From Clitoria ternatea (taxonomy: Eukaryota > Streptophyta > Magnoliopsida > Fabales > Fabaceae): DNA of 64,000 bases. The stretch spans positions 13,191,001 through 13,255,000 of the forward strand of contig CM075671.1 in the NCBI GenBank assembly GCA_037962975.1, given 5' to 3'. Below the pieces are notes generated by a model. That model was not told the origin of the DNA. It made no database searches and was given only the letters and a program-made list of their open reading frames with translations. Positions 13,838-25,934 of the stretch are shown here, one piece after another. Every line of letters begins with the position of its first letter. The stretch's first letter is position 1. A program made the position numbers and the translations under genes.

Positions 13838-16800
13838 TGTAACACCCCCTTATATACACGAGATATATATATAAAAAACTTTTAAAAAGATATACATATT
13901 TATCACTCTTTATCTCATGTATACAATGACGTATATATATCTGATTTCCTTTGAATATTGAAAGTAAAAAAACAACACTGTCTTTCAATATTTGTCCATA
14001 ATGATAAAATAATTTATAGAAATCATAAGTGATAAATCATTACAGTATTATATCTGAATGAGAAAGTTTATCAAAGTTTAACTTTTACCTTGTTACAATT
14101 ATCTAACTTGATATTGTAATAAGGCAAGGTAAAACTAAACTATACCTCTACTACAAATGTGACCAAACATTTCCTAGTCCTTGAACCATCGAGTTTTGGA
14201 ATCCTACTCTTGTCATATCTCTTCATCTATCTGATTGAGGATGAGACCACTTTACCCTCTTGTAGTTACATATCCTTCCATCTTGAACCGCTAGCTATAT
14301 ATCACATAACATATATTTTGGACACAAAATTCAAACAAGAAGGAGTGAGAAACAGAATATAATACTTTACTGATAAGACATAAGCATAAGGGTTTTCACA
14401 ATCTAATAAAATAATATCATTCATAATCTCATACATAATTAATTATAATTGTAGGGTTTTTATACGCATAATAATCATACTTTCATTGACAACCATTCAC
14501 ACAGCATGTCACAATCACATGTATGACATGTAATGCTTTTAATACTATCTCATTCAGTTTATGCATGTGGGCCCTTAAAGTTTTAGTTTGCACTGGACCA
14601 ACCAGGAGTTTACACTGTTCCATAATTCCAGATAATAACATAAATGCTTTCATGGCATATGGACAGCTCAACTGGCATGGAAACACTTAGAGACTAGTCA
14701 GATTGAGAAGGTTTTTATTGTGAAAGTACCCGACATTAGGAAGCGACCCTAGGTCCCCTAAGCACCCTTCCACACCCTCTCATCCCAAGGTTCGCATTTG
14801 AACCTCCTCTAATATATCCTCGGTTTCTATAATCCGTCCCCAAGCAACATTACATCTCATTTCTCTTTAATGATTATGATACATGAACTACTCGCATATT
14901 TAGTAGGTTAAGACTTTTAGAAACTCAATTATTAAATACCATAAAAGTTCACAAATCATCTCAATAAACTGTATATTCCCATAAGTCATTCTTTGAACTT
15001 TTGTTATACAAATAAATTTAGTACAACTCTGAATTCAGATCTCACTAAAATTGAGTTTCCAAGCCTTAAATATTTCAAAACATTCTTTTAAAAAACTTCA
15101 CATATTTACGTAATCTTTCTCAATTTGAATCTTAACTAGATTGAGTTTAGAAATCTCAACTATAACAAAATATCCTTTAGTTATTTCATTGGGGAAAACC
15201 AAAATAATTTACTTTAAACTTCTGATTATTAAAAGAAAATAATTTTTAGAATCATTAACTAAGAATACTTAAAACTATAAAAAATTTCTTTAATTCAAGA
15301 ATTAATTATCTCAACCTTTAATTTTCATAAAATAGCTTCTTTCTAATACTAGATTTTATTCTAGAAATTAAAAATAAAGTTAATGAAAATAATTTCTAAG
15401 AAGAAATAAAAGACTAAAATAATTATAAAATACTTTCTCTTAAAACTTTAAAGAGTAAGGTAAGAAAATTCTTACTGAGTTTTAACTTTCCGTCTTGCTT
15501 GCTATATGCTCAAACTTCATATCACAAGGTCATCAATCATTCATCAACCACAATCAAGTATTGTAATGTCATCAATCATAATTAAATATCATCAATCACA
15601 AATATTATCAATCATAATTACATATCATCAATCACAGTCTAATATTATAAATTACAATACCATTAATCAAAATCAAATATAGTTAATTATAATTAAGTCA
15701 AATTAACTAAATATCACTCATAAATATAATTCAAATTTTAATGGTTATTAGTAGAGTTGATTTTGAGTCCTTATAGTCCATTCCTCGCACAGGTCTATAT
15801 AAGTCCATATATATAATCCAGTCTTCGCATAGGTATAGTTCAGTGCATATAGGTCATAATAGTCCAAGTCCTTGCATAGGTTTAGTCCAGTTCGCATAGA
15901 TTATCCAGTTCTTTGCATAGGTATTTTCAGATTAAGTTACACAAGATACACAATTTAAAGTTTATATAAATTTTAAGTTAAATAGTTATTATTTTAAAAT
16001 AATAATATTATTATTAAATTTAAAAGGAGTAGGGGACTCCTCCCATTATTCTTATGTCTTTTCATATTATATTCCTATCTCACTCCCCTTACCTTGAATT
16101 GCTACAAAAAATGAGATCGCTTTGCACCTCCGAGTTTCTAGAAATATTAATACCAACTTATCTCAGTATAGACATAAGATAAAAATAAAGATTACTATGT
16201 AAAACAGAAATGGTAAATTTTGAATAGCGAATAGTAACAGTAAATAGTAAAACATGAATACTAATCGTAAATAGTAAAACATAAATAGTAACGGTAAATA
16301 GTAAATCATAAATAGTAACAGTAAATAGTAATTTACTATTTGAATAGTAATTCATTATTCTCAATAGTAATTTATTGTTGACATAGTAATTTACTATTCG
16401 GAATAGTAACTTAAAATAATATTATATCTAGTATAATAATAGATTTCTAAAACGATATAAAAATAAACCTAAAAAGTATAAAAGATAGTTATTCTTACCT
16501 TATGATTTTGGCAGAACTTCCTTCCATAAAAATTATTTCTCTCTCTTACTCCCTCCACTATCTCTCTAGCACTACTATATTAAGAAAATTTAATTTGAAA
16601 TTATGATTTTTCCTTCAGAAATCCTTTTGTATTTATAGCAGAAAAATTCACTATGCATTTAAATATTTTATTATAAAAGTACTGTGTATTTTTTGAAATT
16701 TTCGTTTCTAGTTACTGTGCAAGTTTGAAAATTTCGTTCATGCACAGTATTTTGCATAGTAAATGTCGGCTGAATTATTAAGTCAAATAGTAACCATTCA

Positions 16801-17499
16801 CTCGGTATATTTTAAATATTCAAAATCGACCATTTTTTAAATTTAGCGATATTATATCAGTTCTCACTAATTTTATGATAAGTAATATAAAGTTTAAATT
16901 TTAAAAATCTAAAATTTTCTGTTAATAAAAATTTATTGGTACGTTTTTGATTTTTTTATGATTGGTAAAAATCAAGATTTTATTCAAACCAATAATTTTT
17001 AGAATTTAACTTTACTTTCTTATAAACATTTTTAATTTTAAGTAACTTTATATGAATTTAAAATTATTTAAAATATATTATTTTATTAAAATATTTCAAA
17101 ATTTTCAAAAAATTCCAGAAAATCATAAATATTATGTAGATCAAAAAGTTCTAAAGAACCACAGTCTAATTCCTTCAAAATTGTATTTTAAAATTCTAAT
17201 AAGAGTTAAATCACAAATATGTAAAAACATAAAATAAAAGTTGTGAATAATAAATATATTTAAAATTCTTAATATAATTTTATTAATCAATGAATACTAA
17301 TTAAGTCATTTTAAAATTCTCATTCAAAATACATAAATATTATTATTATTTTTTATTGTATTTTAAAAAAATAAATAATTAAATATAAATACCAAAATTT
17401 CATAAAAAATGATAATAATAAACTAACTAATAGTAAGTATTTCTCATTAAAGATATATTAATATCTATTTTCTATTTGTGTTGAAAATGAGATGTTACA
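13838..17499 (-). mobile_element. Nested LTR-like element, copy B (inverted relative to copy A)
   Basis: It runs from tgtaacacccc at 13838 to gagatgttaca at 17499, with the exact five-base duplication CATAG at 13833-13837 and 17500-17504. Read on the minus strand, its middle (about 17215-14460) matches copy A along most of its length. Shared landmarks include the actcctcccatta block near 16035 and the tagtcagattgagaagg block near 14695. The outer 270 bases at 17230-17499 and the 600 bases at 13838-14450 are not shared with copy A, so the two copies are different subtypes or one has been rearranged. No coding domain is present. Confidence 0.75.
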
Positions 17500-17754
17500 C
17501 ATAGCATATGATGACCAAGAAACTGTTGCATTACATGAATGGGCAGGAATTGTTCATGTGAGTAGTTGAATTAGGTGGTGTGTAATGATTGAGATGAACT
17601 ATGTGTTAGAAGGTTGATGAAATGATGAATAGTTGTTGTATGGTCCTAAAAACCTGCTTTGGAATTGAAATTAATTCGTGAAAAATTTATTTAGGTTTTA
17701 GGTACCTTGTTTTACATGTTAGGATGTTTTAATAATGACGATTTAGAGTTTAAG

Positions 17755-18000
17755 GTATGATTGCAATGGTGTTTATGGTGGTGGCGGCAATGATGATGAT
17801 GAAAAGATGGTGATGACAACAATGATGATGTTGATAGTGGTGGTAGCAGTAGTGGTGATGATGGTGACCATGGTGATGATAATAATTGTTAATGGTGGCG
17901 GTGAAGATGATTACGCCAATGACACTGATGCGGTAGTGACGGTGGTGATACCGATGATGTTGGCGGTGGTGATAGGGTAGTGGTAGAGACACCAATGATG
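17755..18000. repeat. GGT/GAT-rich trinucleotide repeat (right half)
   Basis: This imperfect ggtggtgatgatgat-like tract follows the right-hand target duplication of the outer solo LTR after about 20 bases. It is the continuation of the repeat at 8160-8350. The minus-strand frame across it is almost only His, Tyr and Ile and is a composition artefact. Confidence 0.75.
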
Positions 18001-18637
18001 ATGATTTTGAATTTAATGTTAAAGGTTTACAAAATAAAAAAATATTTTTTTTTAATTTTAAATGACTTAAAATTGTTTTAAAAATAAGATAAAACTAATT
18101 TAGAATCTTTTTAACCGAACATATTTTATTTCCAAATTTATTTTAAAAATAATCAAAAGTTTAAAATCATCGTGAAGCACTAAAACAAGTTAAAGTAATA
18201 ATAAATTCAGAAAAATCAAATATTAAGGCGAGCGATATTAGTTAGTAGTATTACCAATTTTAGCAAGCCAAGGGAAAGTTTAGTATGAAGCAAATAAAAA
18301 GAATGATAATAATAAAATAATAATAACACACAACACACGTCTTGTCGCCTTGTGCTTTTGCAGAAGAAAAAGCAACTCTTGATTGCCTCTCTCTCCACAT
18401 TTCTTGCGTACTCTTCTTTTCTCTTCTACTCAGGTTCAGGTATGCGTACATTCATGCGATTCCCTTTTTTTTCCTTCTTCTTCCTTCTCTCCGTATGCCT
18501 AGATTCGTCATATATGTTGAATTTGACCCTCGCGTGATTTCGGTTTGACCGGGTCATTTGTTGAATTTCACTTTGACCCTTTATCTTAAAATCATCGTTG
18601 ATCTTCAGTTATCGTGTTGAGTTCTCCGAATTGAGCT
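18001..18637 (+). promoter_or_regulatory. Upstream region and probable 5' leader of the Yippee-like gene
   Basis: This stretch lies between the simple repeat and the first ATG of the Yippee-like gene. It becomes pyrimidine-rich at 18365-18500 (tctctctccac, cttcttttctcttctactc), which is common in plant 5' leaders. A possible splice donor, caggtatgcg, is at 18435. I cannot fix the transcription start. The short open frames here overlap in all frames and show no domain. Confidence 0.4.
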
Positions 18638-21600
18638 ATGGGGAGGTTGTTTGTGGTCCATCTGGAAGGAAAGATCTATAGCTGCAAACACTGTCGGACC
18701 CATCTTGCTCTTTCTGAAGACATCGTTTCCAAGGTTGTTTTTTCTTCTTCTTCTCATGCTTTCATGAGTCGTCACGTTTTCCTTGCTTTGTAACTTCGTT
18801 CTGGGTTTTTATCTTAGTGATGTTTGTTTATCTGGTAGATGAGTTTTTCCTCTAATGTGGGTAGGAATAGTCGTTGTTTCAGCGTGTGGCGTGTTTGTAG
18901 CTTGTTTGGTTTGAATTAATATAATTTTGGGTGTAATTTGTTAACTTTAATGATTGATTTAATACACATCGTTTAGTTGTTGCTTTTTTTTTGGTTTAAT
19001 TTATTTAGCTTGCCACGGCCAAATTTTAGGATCTTGCTCTGTTTTTCTCAATTGCTTGGTGGTGACTTCGTGTATTAAGGCCTTAACATGTGTGTTTCTT
19101 TAGAAGTTTTGAAATGCCTATTGCTATTTACAGATGGTTTTGCATAGAATAAGAAATCAAAAAGGAGTATATTTATGTTGGATACTACCAAGGAAATCGG
19201 AGGGTAATGCATTAATGTTAATTTTAAATTAAAATGTTCCTTTTTTTATATTTTTTATCCTATATAAGATTACACAGGTTAGATAAACTTTTTATAGATA
19301 TGAAACTACTTATGAGTCATAATTGTTAGCTAGAGCTTTTGGTGGAGCCGATCATTGATATGGTAGTGGAGTTTGGGACCAAGAGATCAATAGTTTGATC
19401 CTTAATGTTCTATCTTTTGATTGAAATGAAAAACTTGATCCTTTCTCGTGGTAGAAGGAAAGACTGAGAGTAGGCTTGCTTTTAGTCCAGATGACTCTGA
19501 CCTAAAAATTTGTTGTGGGATTTGTTTTTCTTGTGAGATTGCATTATTGTTTATAATTTTTTTATTAAATAGACTGAATGATGGGATCCCATAAGTAATG
19601 AAGATATTTGTTGGGTCATTCTTTGCTTGTCTAGTTCTTAACTATAAACTCTATGCTGTATGTTCTTGGATATTTACTTTGCTAAAGAAAATAGAGAGAA
19701 GTTACGAAGTTCCAATACTTGCATTAGTCTCACGTATACGTATTTTTATCTTATATGTGTCGTATCCAATATTTTCAGATACTTCATTGATACTTCTCTA
19801 TTATGAATTCAACTTAAAAAGGTTTTAAAATTCTAATGTAGCTAGATACGAGACATAGAAGCATCTACAAGATAGAGACATACAAACATTTTCTCTTGAT
19901 CAAATAGAAATGAAAGTTGTCATCTTTATAGATAATGCTTATGAAGAAAATTGATATTAATATTATTCCTATTTATAAAAAATATGTAGATAATTATGAA
20001 GACAATCATTTAAAACTTTGGTTTTTTGTTTTAGTTATGTCCAAAAATCATGATCTTAATTTGGATTTGTAGGATTACAACTTTAATTCATGATGTTTTA
20101 TGAAATTTTATACATATCTAGATACATATCTCACACGTATTGTATCCTATATGTTTTATACATATCTATGCCTGATAGGAGAGAGGTTATATAATTTTCT
20201 GGTTCTCTTTATGCACAGAGGAGAAGGATGGCACCTGCATAATTGGCTAATCTCTTTGACCTGGTTTATCTGGCATATTCACAAAGGATTTGTGAAAAGC
20301 CAAGCTATTCATATTTTGATTCTTCAAACTTCTGTGAATGTAATATTTAAAAATAAAGTACAAGCAACAAAGTGTTTAGCCAACCTGCAGAAGAGTGTCC
20401 CCGCAAATGGCATTGTTGCTTCTCATAAGTATAGTTTTAACCAACTTCACTATCTTGGTGGGAGAAAATAAATTGTGTTCTGTAATATTTCACTTGACCA
20501 AAGTATCAAGTATATCATCGTCTTCATTTTGCATCATCATGTGTATAAACTTGTTGCCCATTTTGGTTGCGCAGATGCTTCATTTAATTGTTATAAGTAC
20601 TGTACATTGAAAGTGCATTTGGATTAATTACCAAGTGCTTCTTATCTATGCTACATAACTGATTGCCAAGTGGGGATCTCATCTTTCAAATATGATACCT
20701 GTTGATAGGATTAATTGTTAACTGTTACGCTTTCCAAACTTTAGTCTTTTTCTCTTCTTGATGCTGTTGTGGTGATTTTTAATTCGATCCAAGTCACCAA
20801 CAATTATTTATTGACCTTCTGAAGTATATACATTTTGACTAACTTTTTTTCTTGTGACAGTCTTTCCACAGCAGACATGGAAAAGCTTATCTCTTCAGTA
20901 AGGTGTAAGTTATCCTTGATCTCGGAACCTTATCATTATGTGATTGCTAAAATAGCTAAGATAAACATTCTCTTTTTGTATTTGTATCTAGTATGCCCTT
21001 TATATTGTCAAAAAATGGGAGAAAAAAATCGAAGAGAAATTAATTAGCATTTTATTTGTCAAATGACTTGATTAAAGATGTACATTTCTCATTGCTATTA
21101 TCTTCCATGTTTTGTGATGTCCATCATGAATCCTCTCATGCTTGAATTTATGACTTCACAATAGAAATGAATGTGCATCACAGCCACGCAAGAAGAACAA
21201 TGCATACTTGCTATAACTCTCATCAGCTAAGTTTGGTGATTGTTGTGGATCTTGTAGGTTTTAACCAAAGTGGTATGCAGAACAGTTATGTTTGTTATTC
21301 CTGACTTCTTGCCTTGGACCTCTAAAGCACTAGCCACCTTATACTTTGCAGCTGGTTCTGTTAACAGATGTGGCTAAAGTCTTTTATTCTCTTACAGTGT
21401 GAATGTTTCTACCGGAGAAAAAGAGGACAGGCAGATGCTCACTGGGATGCATACTGTGACTGACATTTTCTGTGTTGGTTGTGGATCAATTGTGGGTTGG
21501 AAATATGTAAGATTCGTAAGGTGCCTCAAGAGTATGAATTTTTCTGTCTGTATACAGCATTAAGTTGTTGGTTTCTTTCAGGAGATCGCTCATGAAAAGG

Positions 21601-22099
21601 GCCAGAAGTACAAGGAAGGAAAATCTGTTCTTGAACGGTCAGTAGAATTTTGTCATAAAAACTCCTAAATTTAATTTGAATATTAAATCTAACTCAATCT
21701 TAAAAGCTAACCTATAGGACGGTAAAATGTCTAACTCAATTTCAAAAGGTAGCTTAAAGGATGATGATTACCCTCAATTACACCCCCCCAAGCCGACATT
21801 TGCGGGTAGTCCAATAATGCATCTAGGCTATATTTTAATTCTATCTTAAATTTAGATACTAGACCTAACTTAATCCTTAAAACTAGTTATATTACTCTCA
21901 CATTATATACTATTATTTGGCCTTATCTCTAGCTAATGTTGGACTTCAACAAAAAACCATCGTTGTTGAGCTATATGTATGTGATGGATCAGATAAGTTT
22001 TCCCTTGTGGCCAGGTACAAGGTGTCAGGTCCTGATGGCAGCAATTATTGGGTCAGCCATGAAGCGCATGTTGGTGGAAGTGATGCAGATGAGGTTTAG
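18638..22099 (+). CDS. Yippee-like zinc-binding protein, five exons
   Basis: Joining five exons gives a 129-residue protein, the usual length of the Yippee family: 18638-18733, 20861-20904, 21398-21506, 21582-21637 and 22015-22099. All introns are GT-AG and phases agree. The ATG at 18638 gives the expected MGRLFVVHLEGKIYSCKHC start. Cys16-x2-Cys19 and Cys72-x2-Cys75 (FCVGCGS) are the two halves of the zinc site, followed by GWKY and a HEKGQKYKEGKS stretch. The end, WVSHEAHVGGSDADEV, fits plant members. The fold is related to Mis18/cereblon-type zinc domains. Plant members are mostly uncharacterised, and some Yippee proteins elsewhere act in CTLH E3 ligase complexes. Intron 1 is long (2.1 kb) and otherwise unremarkable. 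All key residues are present, so the gene looks functional. Confidence 0.93.
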
Positions 22100-23112
22100 T
22101 CATCTAACCATTGGCAATTGCATTGTACATTCTCCTTAACCCGTCACTTCCTTTGTCGTTCAATGAATGTGGATTTATATACAGGCAATTTAGCAAAATA
22201 TGCATTTTGCCCAAAACTTAATTTAAATACATTTGTTGTTAGTTCTGATGTAAAAAAACTGATGTTAAAACTACTAATTAATCATGTTGTTCAATTTATT
22301 GTATTATTGATCTTCATTGGCACTTACCATTAGGTAGGCGTTGGCTTGGAGTTTCAAACTCAAGCTCTCATGGTGCATTTGAAATGTTGTACAGAACTTA
22401 CTTAGACTTGGCTTATCATTATCACGTTGACATTTAAGTTAAAAGTTAAAGTTGTTTGGTTTTAAACTTATAAATGTGGATTGTGACCTTATTAGTTATT
22501 TTTCTTAAGTGTTATGCTGAAATTTATTAAAATTGTCTTATTAAATAAAGTGTTTATGAAACCATTTTTCAAGTAGAAGCTGATTACTTGCCCATCGTGC
22601 CATCGTAGTTGAAAAGCATCAAACCACAATGGTTGCCTTAATTTGCAGTTATTCTTTATTCCGAGTTCTTCTCTTCAAATGGAATATGGAATTCTGGATG
22701 GACAAAGGATTAACCTTTGTGAATCATAATCTTTTTGAGAACTGCTTTCCCTGTGCCCCTTTTTTATATCTTTTTCCACCCTTTTTTGACACTAATTAGA
22801 TATAGGAGATTACATTTTTTAAGGTTAAGTAAATTTGTTTTTGAAGTTTTCAATGTATAGTTGTGTGTAAACTAATTTTAATTTTTATAAAAGTGGGGAG
22901 GGAAATTATGTGGGAAGGAAAAGTCAAGAGGGAAATTATGAGGAAATGAGAGAAAAGAGAATAGAAAGGAAGGAAATTGTTTTTTGGGTTTAACTATACA
23001 TGTATCTTTATATAGACAATTATATTTAAGTCAGAAATATTTAGAGTTAATTCTTACTGCTAATATTTTTTTAATCCATCCATAGGTTAAAGGAAGGAAA
23101 CTATAGATATTG

Positions 23113-23163
<51 letters not shown>

Positions 23164-25934
23164 GTTTAGTTAAGGAAAAAAATGAAGAGAAAAATTGATT
23201 TCTTAAAATAGAAATTTAAATGATTTATTTCTTTTTTCTTGTGATTTCAATTTCATTTTTTTCCTTCTATTTTCTCCCCTTAATCTAAACAAGATGAATG
23301 TGAAGTAAATAAATTGAAAAATACCAATTCAACCATCTTCTTATGTATTTGTTACAGATATTGTTGATGTTATATCCCTTTGTTACATTATCATCTTGAT
23401 CTTTTCCATAATCAATAAAATAAGCGTTAATATGAAAATAAATGTATCTATTTTGTTTATTTATTAACTAAAAGGATGATAAAAACTTGGAGATTAATTC
23501 CATAAAAGTTAAATTTTTTCTGAGCTAGATAATTCAATGTTTAATAACTTAATACGAATATATCGCGTTTAAAAATGGTGGGAAAATTTGTGAGGGAAAA
23601 ATGTACGAAATTATATTTGACAATTTTGTCTTTTAGTTGTAGGTAAAACTTGTAATACTTTGTATGTTAAAATTTTCTCATATTTTTTGCATGTTCAAAT
23701 TTTCTCATATTTTAATCACACGTAAGACTGATTCGAAGCAAAAAAGAAAGTAAAAATTAATAGCTGTTACTATCTAATTTTCTCCGAATCAGTTTATTTT
23801 TTTTTAAATAATTTAAAATATGTTCCTTTTTATTTATTTATTTTTTAAAATAATTAAAAATATGTTACTTTTTATTTAGAAGTTAAAGAATTTAAATTTG
23901 GAACCTTAAATTTTAATTTTTTTAAAAAAATCAAAATAATATTTAAAGTTGGTTACCTAATATTTTAAAATAAGATTTAAAATTTAAAGTTAGTTATTAG
24001 ATATTTTAAAATCTAGATAAGATTTTAAAGTTAGTTACCAAATATTTTAAAATAAAGATAAGATTTAAAATTTAAAGTTGGTTATCAAATATTTAAAAAA
24101 ACAAAATAAGATACTAAATTCAGTTATTAGATTTTATTTTTTATAATAAAATATTAAGCCTTGTGAGTTTCTTATTATCTATAAATAACACATAGAATTT
24201 TTTAAAAGGGAGGACCCTAACCGCCACTAAATTGAATTCCTAAGAAAGATTAAGTGAAGTTTGTTTCTACTCCAAAAAAGGTTTGGATATTTTTTCTTAA
24301 TTTAAGCTTGTGCGTGATTTTTTTTTCCCCATTGTTGTATTGCTATTGTTATATTTTGTTCTTTTCCCTCTTTGTGAATAACATGATGTGATGAATCTTG
24401 ACATGTGTATATTTTATTTTAACCGTGGAATTGATAGTATAGCTTATCTAATTTCTATAATCTTTTACATCATTAAAAAGTTAAAAAAAAACTTTTGTTT
24501 ATTGAAATAGGATTGAACTTGCTTTTAAAAAAATACACTGCATTAATGTTGATTTTTAAATAGAATTATTCTCCTTTTTATTTCTGTTTTCACGTAAAAA
24601 GTTGTCTCTTTAAAGTGAATGGTAGTTCAAAGGAAATTAATTTAGGCATGTTCAGAAGGAGTTATAAAAAACAGTTTATAGGTAAGTAAGATTAGCGAGT
24701 TATTAGATAGATTTGTATTTACACGAGTCACGCCTAAATAAATGGAGATTAGGTAATTTACTTAAAAATTAAGAGAGAGAGGTTATGAGGTGTGGTTTGA
24801 ACGTGTAAGGAGTGGAAGGTTGTGTGAAGGGTAATGGGAAAACACACAAAAGAGTTGGTTATGAGATTTTTATTTTAAAATAAAGGTAAAAAAAATAAAA
24901 AAGAATTAGAAATAAATTTAAATTATTTAAAATTTTAAATTCTGAGAAAACTAACAAACTTACTGATTTTAAGAAGATACCAACCAAGAAAATAAAGCTA
25001 TTTTTTAGTTTTCAATTTTAGATAAAGAAAACCTTTTTATTTAATATTTTCTGGAATTTTTAATTTGAAAAACAGTGACAATTAATTATCTATAGATTAT
25101 TCTAAATATTTTTATCATTTGTAAAATTTAATATATCTTTATATAATTGTTAGGATTACAGATCAAAGAAATCAATAATATATGCAAGACATGAGTTCTA
25201 TTACTAGTATGAATAAAATGGTAAATTATAGAAGATAGATAAACATAAAAAGAATAAAAATTAAAACAAAATGAAAGTGATAGATTTTCTTATAAGTAAC
25301 AAAATTTTTAATTAATATAGGATAAGTGATCAATGTTATCTAAGAAAATATATTAAATTAATTATATTTAGAGATAAAATTAAGATTTGATTTAATTTTA
25401 TATGATATAATAATAAAACTCCAATTTAATTTTATCCTTTGTAGTTTAATTTAATTACAAACATCATTCTTAACAATTTATTCTATTATAATTTTGACGT
25501 GGCGTCGTTGGTTTTGATGTTATTGAGAAAACCGTTTTTTCGTTCACCAAAAAAGAAAAAGAAAACCTTTTTTCTTTTTAGTTTCAGAGACTTCTTCTTG
25601 TAGGTAACGCTAATCACGTGAATTAATTAACTTCATTCTCCAACAATCCAGGTATTAATTAACTTCATTCTCTCATATTTATTATTGGATTTTATTTTCT
25701 TTTTCATTGAATCACTGGATTCAACTTGTCCCATGTTGTGTTTTGTGTTTATAATAATGGTAATCAAAAACCAAACAATTCTATAATTTCTCTTATTCGG
25801 TTCTACAGCTTCTATATTATAACAATCATTATTTCTTAATTATTTATTTTAAGTAACAAGTTGTTCCGATTCACTCACTTGTATACCCTTTCTTTCATAG
25901 TCTTACAGATTCTTCATATTTGTTTTCAACCACA
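22100..25934. other. Intergenic region between the Yippee-like and BRF1 genes
   Basis: It contains the 3' flank of the Yippee-like gene, a long AT-rich stretch with no coding domain, a perfect TA repeat at 23114-23160, and the 5' leader of BRF1 (about 25560-25934). At 23850-24130 phrases such as aaagttagttaccaaatattttaaaata recur imperfectly, suggesting local duplication. In the BRF1 leader, attaattaacttcattctc occurs twice about 30 bases apart, near 25622 and 25653. Confidence 0.55.
23114..23160. repeat. TA dinucleotide microsatellite
   Basis: An uninterrupted run of alternating T and A of 47 bases lies in intergenic DNA. It is likely to vary in length between individuals. Confidence 0.95.

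Larger units (their letters stand above)
8356..17731 (+). mobile_element. Outer solo LTR of a gypsy-type element (two later insertions inside)
   Basis: The element begins TGTAACATCC at 8356 and ends in a decayed ggatgtttta at 17731. It is flanked by the five-base direct repeat ATAAT at 8351-8355 and 17732-17736. Its own sequence is in three pieces (8356-10407, about 13525-13837, 17505-17731), roughly 2.6 kb in total. It contains no gag or pol and no second LTR, so a solo LTR is the simplest reading. Features fitting a long chromovirus-like LTR are the TGTAACA start, several gcatgagatgc repeats (9420-9600) and a tatgctcaccc segment near 10275. A 192-codon frame at 8516-9094 lies inside it and is not conserved with anything I know. 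The lineage is inferred. Confidence 0.7.

Noticed and set aside
17750..17995. His/Tyr-rich minus-strand ORF
   Set aside because: It is produced by the GGT/GAT trinucleotide repeat, with no gene structure around it.
20100..20471. 123-codon ORF in intron 1 of the Yippee-like gene
   Set aside because: It has no recognisable domain, lies wholly in an intron whose splice sites are good, and overlaps another open frame. Chance is the simpler explanation.
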